DNA of 64,000 nucleotides. Origin: an uncultured Granulosicoccaceae bacterium. Lineage in GTDB: Bacteria > Pseudomonadota > Gammaproteobacteria > Granulosicoccales > Granulosicoccaceae. Positions 1-8,536 of the stretch are shown here, in pieces. The translations under genes were made by a program, and so were the position numbers. Location of the stretch: positions 1 through 64,000 of the forward strand of contig CALLLW010000016.1 in assembly GCA_938007995.1 (NCBI GenBank), in the 5' to 3' direction. Below the pieces are notes generated by a model, which was not told the DNA's origin, ran no database searches, and was given only the letters and a program-made list of their open reading frames with translations. How positions within the stretch are numbered: position 1 is the first letter of the stretch; the number at the start of each line of letters is the position of its first letter.

Positions 1-6
1 GAATAT

Positions 7-1956
7 ATGTCTTTGCGAATAACCCGGTTTCTTATCTGCAGCGTTTTGTTTTTTGCCAGTCCGGTGTTGCTTGCCGATCATTCACAGGTTGAAGATCGCT
101 ACAGCGGCAAAAGAAAGATTTTTCAGGAACTTGTCGACCAGATTGAGGCGGGTCAGACCGACAGCGCGCTTGCAAGACGCGATCAACTCCAAGGCTATCC
201 GTTGCTTGAGTATTTTGATTACCTGGTTTTGCGACAGCAGATCAAGGGCTCGTCAGAACCTGCATCATTGCTGGATCGTGTTTCAGGTATTAACGAAGAC
301 TCACGACTGCAGCGGCGCTTACTGGGGGCAATGAAAAACAGAAGCGTGACTCTCGGTCGATGGCAGGACTATAACCTTGTACAGGCGCATGATAATGCCC
401 CTGTGCATCCGTGTGACGATTTGCTGTCAGGCTACAACAACGGTAAAGCAAAGCAGTTTGTCGAGACAACTCGTGATTTGTGGGCTGATGTCGATCGTCA
501 CACAGCTAACTGCGACAAAGCTTTTGCGCAACTCCTGGGTGCTGTGTCCGATGTACCAACTGCGGCGCTGTGGCATCGCACCGTGGCGTTAATCAAGCGC
601 GGCGATCTTGATACCGTCACTGACTTACTAAAGTATTTCAACAGCCACGATAGAAAGCTCGTGCAGTCGTGGATTAAAGGATACAAGAATCCCGCTGACG
701 CGCTGCGAAGCCAGTCGAGCCGCGGTGCTACTGTTCACCACAAAGCTATTGCAGAAATGCTGTTAAACCGTTGGGCACGAAATGATCTTCCAGCAGCGAT
801 TGAGTTCTGGCGCGATAATGCAAAACACTTCGGCTTTAGTGAAGCAGATACAAGGGATAAGATTGCCAGCTACTCTGTGCTTGCGGTTAAACGTGGCATC
901 CCGCAGGCTGCGGCACTGCTAAACAGCGCAAGCGCAACTCGCGATGTCAGGTACTGGCGGGTTCGTATAGCATTGCAGAATAGTGACTGGCAGCATTGTA
1001 TTGACGCTCTGGATCAACTGACTGCTGAGGAACAGAACATGCCAAGGTGGCGTTATTGGCGTGCCCGATGTTTGGAATCACAGGGGTTTCAGTCAGCGGC
1101 GGATCGCATTTATGAGGGTATTGCCGGTGCGTTTGAATACTACGGTTTTCTGGCAGCAGACCGACTCTCGCAAAGCTACCGGATAAAAGCTTCAGCGCTG
1201 CCCGAGGTTGCAAATGAATTGCACCAGTTAAAGGATCAGGTGCAAATTACTCAGGCGCTGGAATACTTTTTTGCCGACCTGCCATGGGAAGGGCGGCGTA
1301 AGTGGAATCGGGTGTTGAAAGGAGCATCAGAGCAAACGAAACTTGCTGCGGCACAACTTGCACACTCTGTAGGCTGGTATGACCGCGCGGTGGTTGCAGC
1401 ATACAATGCCAATGCCAATCGGGCGCTGCAATGGTTGTTTCCCCAGGCTTATAAAGCCGAGGTCGATCGGTATATTGATTACTACGATGTGCCTGAAGAA
1501 TTTGTTTACGGTGTGATGCGTCGGGAGAGTCGCTTTACTTCTGATGTTAAGTCCCCCGCCGGTGCTGTGGGATTAATGCAGCTCATGCCAGCCACGGCCA
1601 AAGAAATGGGTCAGCAGATTGGAGTCAAGGCACCCGCCTGGCGCTTGACTGACAGCCAGCTCAACATTCGCCTGGGTATCCGATATCTGGATCACGTGTT
1701 CGGTCGTTTTGATAACAACCTTGCCTACGCCGCTGCGGCGTATAACGCCGGACCAAGCCGGGTAAAAAAATGGTTGGCAGATCGACCGGTTGCCGCTGAT
1801 ATCTGGGTTGAAACTATTCCGTTCGACGAAACACGTGCCTACGTTAAAGCGGTGCTGTTCAATACGGTAGTCTCGGAATGGCTAATGCGCGACGGCAGAG
1901 TTACCCGACTACAAAATCGTATGAACACATTGTCGGTAACCCAGTTAGTCGAGTAG
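7..1956 (+). CDS. slt: Soluble lytic murein transglycosylase (Slt70 type)
   Basis: Periplasmic lytic transglycosylase that cleaves the MurNAc-GlcNAc bond of peptidoglycan with formation of 1,6-anhydro-MurNAc. The 649-residue product starts with a Sec signal peptide (about residues 1-23, ending near LLADHS). A long helical superhelix-type region fills most of the length and the catalytic domain is at the C-terminus. The catalytic motif RRESRF has its Glu at about residue 507, followed by the family motifs GLMQLMPATA and AYNAG. The length matches E. coli Slt70 (about 645). The ATG is only six bases into the window, so its promoter is outside. It converges on the minus-strand bolA. The family call is secure; the gene symbol is by similarity to E. 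coli. Confidence 0.95.
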   Translation: MSLRITRFLICSVLFFASPVLLADHSQVEDRYSGKRKIFQELVDQIEAGQTDSALARRDQLQGYPLLEYFDYLVLRQQIKGSSEPASLLDRVSGINEDSRLQRRLLGAMKNRSVTLGRWQDYNLVQAHDNAPVHPCDDLLSGYNNGKAKQFVETTRDLWADVDRHTANCDKAFAQLLGAVSDVPTAALWHRTVALIKRGDLDTVTDLLKYFNSHDRKLVQSWIKGYKNPADALRSQSSRGATVHHKAIAEMLLNRWARNDLPAAIEFWRDNAKHFGFSEADTRDKIASYSVLAVKRGIPQAAALLNSASATRDVRYWRVRIALQNSDWQHCIDALDQLTAEEQNMPRWRYWRARCLESQGFQSAADRIYEGIAGAFEYYGFLAADRLSQSYRIKASALPEVANELHQLKDQVQITQALEYFFADLPWEGRRKWNRVLKGASEQTKLAAAQLAHSVGWYDRAVVAAYNANANRALQWLFPQAYKAEVDRYIDYYDVPEEFVYGVMRRESRFTSDVKSPAGAVGLMQLMPATAKEMGQQIGVKAPAWRLTDSQLNIRLGIRYLDHVFGRFDNNLAYAAAAYNAGPSRVKKWLADRPVAADIWVETIPFDETRAYVKAVLFNTVVSEWLMRDGRVTRLQNRMNTLSVTQLVE

Positions 1957-2018
1957 TGCCGGGCAGGTAGGTAACCGGCGAGTATATGGCCCGGCCAGTT
2001 TACTAATAGTGTAAACCG

Positions 2019-2330
2019 CTAAGCGGATGAGCCGCCACGGCAGGCCGGAGATGCAGCCGCTGACTCGCCTCGCTGTGACCACTCTTCGGGTGTAAAGGTA
2101 TGCATTGCCAGCGCATGAACGCCGGCACTGAGTTCTTCCGCGAGTACCTTGTTGATTAATCGATGACGGGCGAGCAAAGGCTTGTTCTCAAACTCTTCGC
2201 TCACCACCACCAGTCTGAAGTGAGACTCTGTTGCAGATCCGCCGTGCATGTGGCTTTCGTTGTCTACCTCCAGCACTGAGGTTGTCAGGGCCTCCTGGAG
2301 TTTGGCCTGTATGGTTGCTTGCATGGTCAT
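2019..2330 (-). CDS. bolA: BolA family transcriptional/iron-sulfur-linked regulator
   Basis: A 103-residue BolA-like protein. It carries the family pattern ESHFRLVVVS, then RHRLINKVLAEEL, then HALAMHTFTPEEW, and the C-terminal SPACRGG close to E. coli BolA (105 aa). BolA proteins have a class II KH-like fold and act with monothiol glutaredoxins in Fe-S and stress physiology; E. coli BolA also affects morphology and biofilm genes. The product starts MTMQAT; the second Met two codons later is an alternative start. It is transcribed toward slt. The family call is firm, and BolA rather than IbaG is favoured by the C-terminal motif. Confidence 0.93.
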   Translation of the reverse strand: MTMQATIQAKLQEALTTSVLEVDNESHMHGGSATESHFRLVVVSEEFENKPLLARHRLINKVLAEELSAGVHALAMHTFTPEEWSQRGESAAASPACRGGSSA

Positions 2331-2497
2331 GGATTTCTTCCGCAGGAGATGTCTGGCGGCAGCGCCGACGATATCAGTTAGTTGTAAGCATACAGTATGC
2401 GATACGGACCGTTTATCAACCGGATGTTGACCGAAGTTCGCAAGTCATACCCCCGTTCTGCTATTCTTACGGCCCAATAATAAGCCTCGGCCTGCGG

Positions 2498-2773
2498 ATG
2501 TCTCAACTTCAACTCAGTGGCAAAATAGTTAACGATGTAAGAAGCCTGTTGGCTGAACATGATTCTGCAGCACAGGATCCCGGTGTCGCCTCTCAGTATC
2601 TGAGTGCTATTATCGGTTTCCTGCTTGGGCAGGAGCAGATGCCCGAATCTCAAAAGAAGGAAGTTCTTGAAGAACTCCTGGCATTTGCCGGACAGGTAGC
2701 GGAAGACGTATCGCGTCAGAAGTCTGAACAAATGCAATCTGCATCCGGTGTCTGGAAGCCGGGGATGTCCTGA
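2498..2773 (+). CDS. Small helical hypothetical protein
   Basis: I do not recognise this 91-residue product. It begins MSQLQLSGKIVNDVRSLL, is almost entirely helix-forming, lacks a signal peptide or membrane segment, and contains a central hydrophobic helix (SAIIGFLLGQ). The ATG at 2498 is chosen because the frame upstream of it is not protein-like and overlaps the bolA promoter area. It lies between bolA (divergent) and ppiC (same strand, 164 bases downstream). The acidic, amphipathic composition suggests a small cytosolic protein, possibly a DNA- or protein-binding helper. No function can be assigned. Confidence 0.6.
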   Translation: MSQLQLSGKIVNDVRSLLAEHDSAAQDPGVASQYLSAIIGFLLGQEQMPESQKKEVLEELLAFAGQVAEDVSRQKSEQMQSASGVWKPGMS

Positions 2774-2937
2774 TTCGCCGTAGGTCTGCAGTTGCCAGTG
2801 GCTTCCAGTGGTTGGCATTTGTCGGGCGGTTCGGGGCGAAATACAGATTCAATCATTCCAGCGCTTCAAGCATCTGCTTGTGCTCATGGTGCTGGTCTCA
2901 TCAATGTTTATTTACAACGTTTAAAGGGTAATGATCC

Positions 2938-3216
2938 ATGTCGCAAGCTACTGCCAGGCACATCCTGGTTGATTCAGAAGAGAAGTGTCTTGATCTGCAA
3001 AAGCAGATCGCAGACGGTGGTGATTTCGCAGCGTTGGCTGCTGAGCATTCCTCTTGCCCTTCAGGTAAGCAGGGTGGCGATCTTGGATCATTTGGTCCAG
3101 GTATGATGGTGCCGGAATTTGATAAGGTCGTGTTCAATGAGGCGGTTGGTGAAGTACACGGGCCGGTCAAAACACAGTTCGGCTATCACTTGCTTGAAGT
3201 CACTTCCCGCACTTGA
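2938..3216 (+). CDS. ppiC: Parvulin-type peptidyl-prolyl cis-trans isomerase
   Basis: A single-domain parvulin of 92 residues, the same size as E. coli PpiC (93). Family motifs are clear: ARHILV at the start, FAALAAEHSSCPSGKQGGDLG in the middle (GGDLG with S/C pocket residues), MVPEFDKVVF and the C-terminal TQFGYHLLEV. It accelerates isomerisation of Xaa-Pro peptide bonds in the cytosol; no signal peptide is present. The ATG at 2938 is preceded by AAAGGGTAATGATCC, an acceptable ribosome-binding site. The gene stands alone, followed by a 1.5 kb region with no intact gene. Confidence 0.95.
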   Translation: MSQATARHILVDSEEKCLDLQKQIADGGDFAALAAEHSSCPSGKQGGDLGSFGPGMMVPEFDKVVFNEAVGEVHGPVKTQFGYHLLEVTSRT

Positions 3217-3231
3217 TATAGCGACGTAACT

Positions 3232-3840
3232 CTACAGCGCTCGGTTCAAGGCATTAATTTTCCCTCGAAAAGCATTCAGCTCAAAGCCCTGGTTATCCAT
3301 CGCAAAAAGCGTTTGTTTGTTGGAGCCATACAGCCGGAACCGAGCGTGATAGTTTTCCGGTACTTCGCTGCCAGGCTGTGGCGTAAGCTTATGTATTCAA
3401 AAGCGCACTGAGCCGATGCGTCATAAGGTACACCGGCACTTATTAAATACTGTGCTCTGGTTATAGCGGTGCTCTCGTATATAGCGGTGCTTTGGGCAAG
3501 CCGTGCACCAGGCAACCCCGATAAGTCTGTTTAAGCGATGTAGCAAGGCAGCCTCAGCGTGTGTAATGCCACGCTCTTGTGCCACAGAAACCTTTCACTA
3601 CTGAAGCGAGGCACTGGTTGCGGCTTGTGCATTTGTCACTTTGCCGATCCGGTTAATTCGAAACTTATGCTGAAGCTGGCGGTATGTGTAGGCACGATTT
3701 AGCCAGTATTGCGTCGGCTGGTGTCGGGCCGGGTGCAGATATATTCCAGATATTGCAGAACTAACCAATGCCACTCCGGCTCAAAGTAGTAACCAGAGAA
3801 ACAGCCCCGATAGTAGGTGCAGCAGGATCACCGGGTTTTT
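3232..3840 (-). pseudogene. Decayed membrane-protein gene (frameshifts and stops)
   Basis: Reading the minus strand, protein-like peptides appear in successive frames but never join. First comes NPVILLHLLSGLFLWLLL, a membrane helix ending at a TGA at 3781-3783. It is followed in the same frame by GVALVSSAISGIYLHPARHQ and then HKFRINRIGKVTNAQA, to a TAG at 3598-3600. In another frame VAQERGITHAEAALLHRLNR follows. Then comes AQYLISAGVPYDASAQCAFEY (about 3393-3455), and finally, after a frame change near 3397, PENYHARFRLYGSNKQTLFA to a stop at 3232. The last stretch is open from 3396. These pieces have the hydrophobic and charged patterning of real protein. I could not identify the family. Assembly errors are an alternative explanation to decay. 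Confidence 0.45.
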
Positions 3841-3846
3841 TTACGC

Positions 3847-4325
3847 TGTAAGGGCAAGGCTCGCACTCAGTAGGTGCTTTCTGGCAACCCCTGGAGTAGT
3901 TCAATTAATTGTGTCTTTGTGTCAATAAAGTTACACAACTGTTATTTGTCGACTGATTGGTTTCGAGTGAAATTGATTTAAATGACTGAAATTAATGCAG
4001 TTTTATGCTCAATTCTGTCTGTTGCAATAAACAAACAAAATGGAAACTTTACGATACAACTGTTGTATTTATCGCAATTGGTGATTAAAGTAGGTCCTGT
4101 GATGCGGCACAGCACAAACTGTTCCGGATCGCGGGGTTATCAGGGATTGCCTATCAAGGATCACTTATCAGGGATCACTTTATTGGCTGGAGCAGAATCA
4201 GGGTTCAACCCGGGTTGGTGTTCTTAGGCTTGATGACAACGGCGTGAGATTGAATTTGGCATAGCACAATGCCTGAAACCTCTTCCGTCAATCTGGATAT
4301 AGCGGGTCCGGATAGACAATGGAAG
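3847..4325. other. Intergenic region without recognisable gene
   Basis: This stretch is partly AT-rich (about 3900-4090) and no reading frame in it looks like a conserved protein. It contains a 14-base direct tandem repeat, TATCAAGGATCACT followed by TATCAGGGATCACT, at 4152-4179. It leads into the hairpin and terminator at 4326-4416, so part of it may be the body of a non-coding transcript. Confidence 0.4.
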
Positions 4326-4416
4326 GTGGCGGTTTAACCCGCCACAGACTGGTAATACTACTAATAATAATAAAATGTGCGTGAAATTTCAGGGCGTCCC
4401 TCGGCGCCCTTTTTTT
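4326..4416 (+). terminator. Hairpin plus Rho-independent terminator, possible 3' end of a small RNA
   Basis: Two structures lie in series. GTGGCGG (4326-4332) pairs perfectly with CCGCCAC (4339-4345) around the loop TTTAAC. Then AGGGCG (4391-4396) pairs with CGCCCT (4405-4410), followed directly by a run of T (4410-4416). The second is a textbook intrinsic terminator for plus-strand transcription. No intact plus-strand protein gene precedes it: ppiC ends 1.1 kb upstream. The simplest reading is the end of a non-coding transcript that begins in the AT-rich region near 3900-4250, but read-through from ppiC is not excluded. Confidence 0.65.
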
Positions 4417-4663
4417 CGCCTAGCTTATTTTTGCCTACCTTATGTTTGCCTAAGATATTCGCATCGGCAAAGTTCGTTACGCAACAGCCGAAGCTCGAAT
4501 TGTACCTCCTTTTCAAACGTCAGTTAACTTTACTTGTCTGTAATTGGATGGCACGGCTGACACTTTACAAATCTTTGCAGCTGTGCCAGACGCCGGTAAA
4601 CAACTGGCAGGTATCAGCCCGATCTATCCACTTAAGTCGACGGCATCTCACTTGATCTTTGAT

Positions 4664-4690
4664 TTCGCAAAGAATTATTTCTTTTGCGAA
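4664..4690. promoter_or_regulatory. Inverted repeat upstream of the PhyH-family gene
   Basis: TTCGCAAA (4664-4671) and TTTGCGAA (4683-4690) form a perfect 8-base dyad separated by 11 AT-rich bases, about 90 bases before the dioxygenase start. AT-rich promoter-like sequence (AATAAATATTGTATGC) follows. The position and symmetry fit an operator for a dimeric regulator. A transcribed hairpin is the alternative. The regulator is unknown. Confidence 0.4.
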
Positions 4691-4781
4691 TATCAATAAA
4701 TATTGTATGCACAAGATAAATCCACTGTGAAAACAAATCTCTGCGCGATATGCTCGCCATTTCATCAATAGTTCGGGCCGG

Positions 4782-5735
4782 ATGCTTACTCAGGAACAGT
4801 TAGCTCGATTTCATGATCAGGGGTATCTGGTTGTTGAAGATATCGTTGATAAACCATTAGTGCTTCAGCCTCTTATTAATGAATATGACCAGCTTATGTT
4901 GTCTCTGTGTGAAGCATGGGTGGCAGAAGGGTTGCTGGGTCGCGACGTGTTACAAGGTTCTTTCGCCAGTAGGATCAGACAGGCTTACGCGGCGGGTCTC
5001 GACTACTTCCAGCCGCTTGATATATCGCTGCCCCCCGGCGAGATCACACCAGACGTACCATTTCATGCCGGGCCTGCAGTTTTTCAGCTTATCACCAGTG
5101 ACAGCCTTCTTGATGTGGTTGAGCAGTTGATCGGGCCAGAGCTGACTTCCAATCCGATCCAGCATATAAGAATCAAGCCACCGGTTAACGAGCTGTCCTG
5201 CGATGAAGTCAGAGCGCACATTACTCACACAGACTGGCATCAGGATCGAGCTGTCACACTCAATGAAGCAGACAACACAACTATGGTAACTGTCTGGCTG
5301 GCGATCAGCGATGCCACTATTGCCAATGGTTGTTTACAGGTGATACCCGGCAGCCATCGTCAGCCGATGTTGCGTCACTGTCCATCACCGCAGCTGAGCA
5401 TCCCGAAAACGCAGTTCAATGTTGAAAGTGCAGTGGCGTTACCGGTAAGAGCAGGTGGTGCTGTACTGTTCCATCCACAAACCATTCATGGTTCACTAAT
5501 CAACAAAACAGACGATATCCGCTGGAGTTTTGATTTGCGTTACAACGTTACCGGCCAACCAACCGGTCGGCCGATGTTCCCCGATTTTGTTGTTAGAAGT
5601 AAACTTGATCCTGAGTCAGTAACAGTCGATGCCGATCAGTGGCGTGCAATGTGGCAGAACACACGCACCAGGCTGGCGGCGGAAAAGCCTGTGGTCATCC
5701 ATCGATGGCCGGAAGACCCGGTCTATTGTGCTTAG
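4782..5735 (+). CDS. Phytanoyl-CoA dioxygenase (PhyH) family Fe(II)/2-oxoglutarate oxygenase
   Basis: A 317-residue non-haem iron oxygenase. It opens with the typical LTQEQLARFHDQGYLVVEDI. The iron-binding triad is visible: His153 and Asp155 in WHQD, and His236 in the HGS motif. The downstream RWSFDLRYN supplies the probable 2-oxoglutarate-binding Arg. The motif NGCLQVIPGSH is characteristic of PhyH proteins. These enzymes hydroxylate diverse small molecules (acyl-CoAs, ectoine, natural-product intermediates). The substrate cannot be told from sequence, and no biosynthetic neighbours help: the M32 peptidase follows after 92 bases. No signal peptide, so cytosolic. The ATG at 4782 fits the family N-terminus. 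Confidence 0.85.
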   Translation: MLTQEQLARFHDQGYLVVEDIVDKPLVLQPLINEYDQLMLSLCEAWVAEGLLGRDVLQGSFASRIRQAYAAGLDYFQPLDISLPPGEITPDVPFHAGPAVFQLITSDSLLDVVEQLIGPELTSNPIQHIRIKPPVNELSCDEVRAHITHTDWHQDRAVTLNEADNTTMVTVWLAISDATIANGCLQVIPGSHRQPMLRHCPSPQLSIPKTQFNVESAVALPVRAGGAVLFHPQTIHGSLINKTDDIRWSFDLRYNVTGQPTGRPMFPDFVVRSKLDPESVTVDADQWRAMWQNTRTRLAAEKPVVIHRWPEDPVYCA

Positions 5736-5827
5736 CGGTTTGCGCTATCCACCTCTTGCGGCACCCGCTTTATCCGCCCGTTTTATCCGAGTGTTATCAC
5801 CTTAATATTGCAACAACGGAAATCTAA

Positions 5828-7315
5828 ATGACAAACTCTGCCTACGATAAGTTGTGTGAGCGTTTTCGTGAGATAAATAAACTGCAGCATGCAATCACTT
5901 ATCTAAGCTGGGATCAAATGGTAATGATGCCACCTCAAGGTGCTGCCATGCGGTCTGAATCAGTGGCTGAACTCGCTGGTATCAGTCACGCCAGACTCAC
6001 GGCACCTGAAGTTGCAGCGTGGCTCTCCGAGGTTGACGGTGACGAAGAACACCAGGTAAGTATCCGTGAGATGAAACGAGTCTGGCGTAATGCCAGTTGC
6101 CTGCCTGCGGAGCTTGTGAAGAAACAAATTGTGGTTGGTTCTGCCTGTGAGATGGGGTGGCGTACACAACGCGGGGCGAATGACTGGCAGGGCTTCTTAG
6201 AAAACTTTAAGCCAGTGGTTGAGCTGTCACGACGCGAAGCGCAGTACAGACAACAGGCAAGCGGTGCCGCCACCCCCTATGAAGCTATGCTTGCGCTGCA
6301 CTGTCATGGAGACTCTGAGCAAATGATTGATGCAGTGTTTGCAAAACTGCGTGAAACGCTGCCGGGGTTACTGCAGCAGGTGCTGGATAAACAAGGTGAT
6401 ATAGCTGTTTCAGAGCAGGCAGACTATCCCATAGAAAACCAAATCAACCTCAATAAAGAAATGCTCGACACACTCGGATTTGATTTTCAAGCAGGCAGGC
6501 TTGATCAGAGCATGCATCCATTCAGTACCGGCAGCGCAGGAGACTCACGCATAACAACAAGATATGACCAAAGCTCTTTTCTTGAGGCGTTAGCCGGTAC
6601 CGCGCATGAGGTTGGTCACGCCAGTTATGAGAGTCAATTGCCAACCGGGTTGCGTGGCTTGCCAATAGGTGAATCACGCAACATGTGTATTCATGAAAGC
6701 CAGAGCCTGTTGTTTGAAAAACAGATATTTTTCTCAAAATCATTCATGGAGTTTTTTGCTAAAGGAGTGCACAGGCACTTACCAGCGGCATCGCATCTCA
6801 CTGATGATGATCTCTGGCAGCTGGGTACGCGTGTTAAGGCCCAAAAAATACGAGTGGAGGCGGATGAGGTAACTTATCCACTACACGTTATGCTGCGTTA
6901 TGAAATAGAGAGTGCACTCATCAATAGTGATATTGAGCCGGAGGCCATACCCGAATTGTGGAATGAAAAAATGCAATCCTATCTGGGTGTCGAGACCACA
7001 GGTGACTACACCAACGGTTGTATGCAGGATATACACTGGACAGATGGCGCATTCGGCTACTTTCCGTCTTACACTATCGGAGCAATAAATGCAGCGCAGC
7101 TGTTTGCCACAATCAAATCGGAACATCCCGATTGGCAGCAGCGATTTAAAACTGGTGATATTAAATTCGTACGCGACTGGCTGCTGGAAAATATCTGGTC
7201 AAAAGGCTGCTCGCTTGAATCGCAAGAGCTGATGCAAAGTGCAACAGGTTCGCAAACGCGTGCCGAGTCACTGATTGAACACCTTGAAGCGAGATACTTG
7301 CGAGCGGAGTACTAG
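5828..7315 (+). CDS. M32 family zinc carboxypeptidase (Taq type)
   Basis: A cytosolic metallocarboxypeptidase of 495 residues, the usual length for family M32. The active site HEVGH has His260, Glu261 and His264. The downstream family motif GESRNMCIHESQS supplies the third zinc ligand region. IRVEADEVTYPLHVMLRYE and GCMQDIHWTDGAFGYFPSYT near the C-terminus are also hallmarks. M32 enzymes remove C-terminal residues from peptides, probably in peptide recycling. It follows the PhyH gene in the same direction with 92 bases between. The spacer is rich in TTTATCCG-like repeats and shows no terminator. The start MTNSAYDKLCERFREI is standard for the family. Confidence 0.93.
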   Translation: MTNSAYDKLCERFREINKLQHAITYLSWDQMVMMPPQGAAMRSESVAELAGISHARLTAPEVAAWLSEVDGDEEHQVSIREMKRVWRNASCLPAELVKKQIVVGSACEMGWRTQRGANDWQGFLENFKPVVELSRREAQYRQQASGAATPYEAMLALHCHGDSEQMIDAVFAKLRETLPGLLQQVLDKQGDIAVSEQADYPIENQINLNKEMLDTLGFDFQAGRLDQSMHPFSTGSAGDSRITTRYDQSSFLEALAGTAHEVGHASYESQLPTGLRGLPIGESRNMCIHESQSLLFEKQIFFSKSFMEFFAKGVHRHLPAASHLTDDDLWQLGTRVKAQKIRVEADEVTYPLHVMLRYEIESALINSDIEPEAIPELWNEKMQSYLGVETTGDYTNGCMQDIHWTDGAFGYFPSYTIGAINAAQLFATIKSEHPDWQQRFKTGDIKFVRDWLLENIWSKGCSLESQELMQSATGSQTRAESLIEHLEARYLRAEY

Positions 7316-7372
7316 CCGGGGGATAAGTTAGTATGGGCAGGAGTGTGAGATTTCGCGCCGTAGCGCAGCGGC

Positions 7373-8536
7373 TTACAGCACTTTTTCTCGCGAATATAAC
7401 CTCACTGCGAGTAGGTACAGCAGGGCGGCACATGCCAGTGTGCCAGTGACAGACAATGCCACATAGACCGGATTGATCTGGTCTTTCAGTACGATTTGTT
7501 CCAGTAACTGATACTGACTGAGCATCGGTAAAGACATGGTCAAACCGGCGGATTTGATATTGATAAACTGCAGAATGAAAAAAGGTGCCATCGGGAACAC
7601 CATCAGCAGGCCCAGATACGTTTGAGCTTCTTTGGTGCTGCGGGTGGTCGCGGCAACAGTCATCAGTACCGCAGAGATAAAAAACACCAACGGACTGGCG
7701 AGCAACCAGGCTTTGGTAATAGTTTGTGCATCAAAGCTCAATATGCCGCCGGCAGCCTCTGGTGATAACAGTTGAAATACCAGATACAGGCTGATTGCAG
7801 TAAGTATGCTGGATATACCAACGAAAAAAAGTACCGCCAGAAATTTTCCTAATACCAGTTTGTAGCGGGCTATCGGTAAACTCAACAACGGCTCCAGTGA
7901 CTGCCGTTCACGCTCGCCTGCGGTGGTGTCGATGGCAAGGTAGAACCCACCCATGACCATTGCCACAATTAATAAAAACGGCAGTATTGAGGCGAGTATC
8001 TGCCCTCTGAATCCGTCGGATGAAACATCTTCAAGGCGAACCTCAATGCTGTTGAATATAGATGGATCAATGCCACGGTGCTGCATACGCAGGGCATTGA
8101 TGGTTTGTGAGTAGGCATTCAGCACTGCGTTGAGTTTTCGCGCTTCTTTAGCTGAATGCTTGTCTCCGTCATTAACGTAGACAATCAGTGGTGCAGGCTG
8201 TGCGCGGCGTAGTGCTTCAGAGAATTCGTCTGGTATTTCCAGAACCAACGCTACATCACTATTTCTTACACTGCCCTCGATGTCTGACGGTGCGTTTTCA
8301 ATATCAAAGTTGTTTGCGTGTAGAAAGCTCATCAGATTAGGTGCTCTGTCTGCATGCCGCACTGCCAGCGGGGCAGGGTGCTCGAAGCTAACGGTTGCCT
8401 GTTTAAGGCTTGCAACCAAACCACCGCCAATCAGTAGTGGTAACAACACAGGCCCGAACAACAATGCATAGAATACGGTTTGCCGATCTCGCAGGTTATC
8501 TAGTATCTCTTTCCAGAGGACAACCAGCGTACTCAC
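7373..8536 (-). CDS. ABC-2 type export permease (NatB-like)
   Basis: Membrane permease of 387 residues. An N-terminal membrane helix (about residues 20-45) is followed by a large extracytoplasmic domain (about 50-185). Five or six further helices from FLLIVAMVMGGFYLAIDT onward carry the family motif TTAGERERQSLEPLLSLPI. This layout is that of NatB and related ABC-2 exporters with one big periplasmic loop. Its start overlaps the end of the ATPase gene by four bases (ATGA type), so the two are translationally coupled and form one transporter. NatAB of Bacillus exports Na+, but the family is broad and the substrate here is unknown. Confidence 0.85.
   Translation of the reverse strand: MSTLVVLWKEILDNLRDRQTVFYALLFGPVLLPLLIGGGLVASLKQATVSFEHPAPLAVRHADRAPNLMSFLHANNFDIENAPSDIEGSVRNSDVALVLEIPDEFSEALRRAQPAPLIVYVNDGDKHSAKEARKLNAVLNAYSQTINALRMQHRGIDPSIFNSIEVRLEDVSSDGFRGQILASILPFLLIVAMVMGGFYLAIDTTAGERERQSLEPLLSLPIARYKLVLGKFLAVLFFVGISSILTAISLYLVFQLLSPEAAGGILSFDAQTITKAWLLASPLVFFISAVLMTVAATTRSTKEAQTYLGLLMVFPMAPFFILQFINIKSAGLTMSLPMLSQYQLLEQIVLKDQINPVYVALSVTGTLACAALLYLLAVRLYSREKVL

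Noticed and set aside
4190-4230. tRNA-like GGGTTCAACCCGG element
   Set aside because: No seven-base T-loop, anticodon arm or acceptor stem can be built around it.
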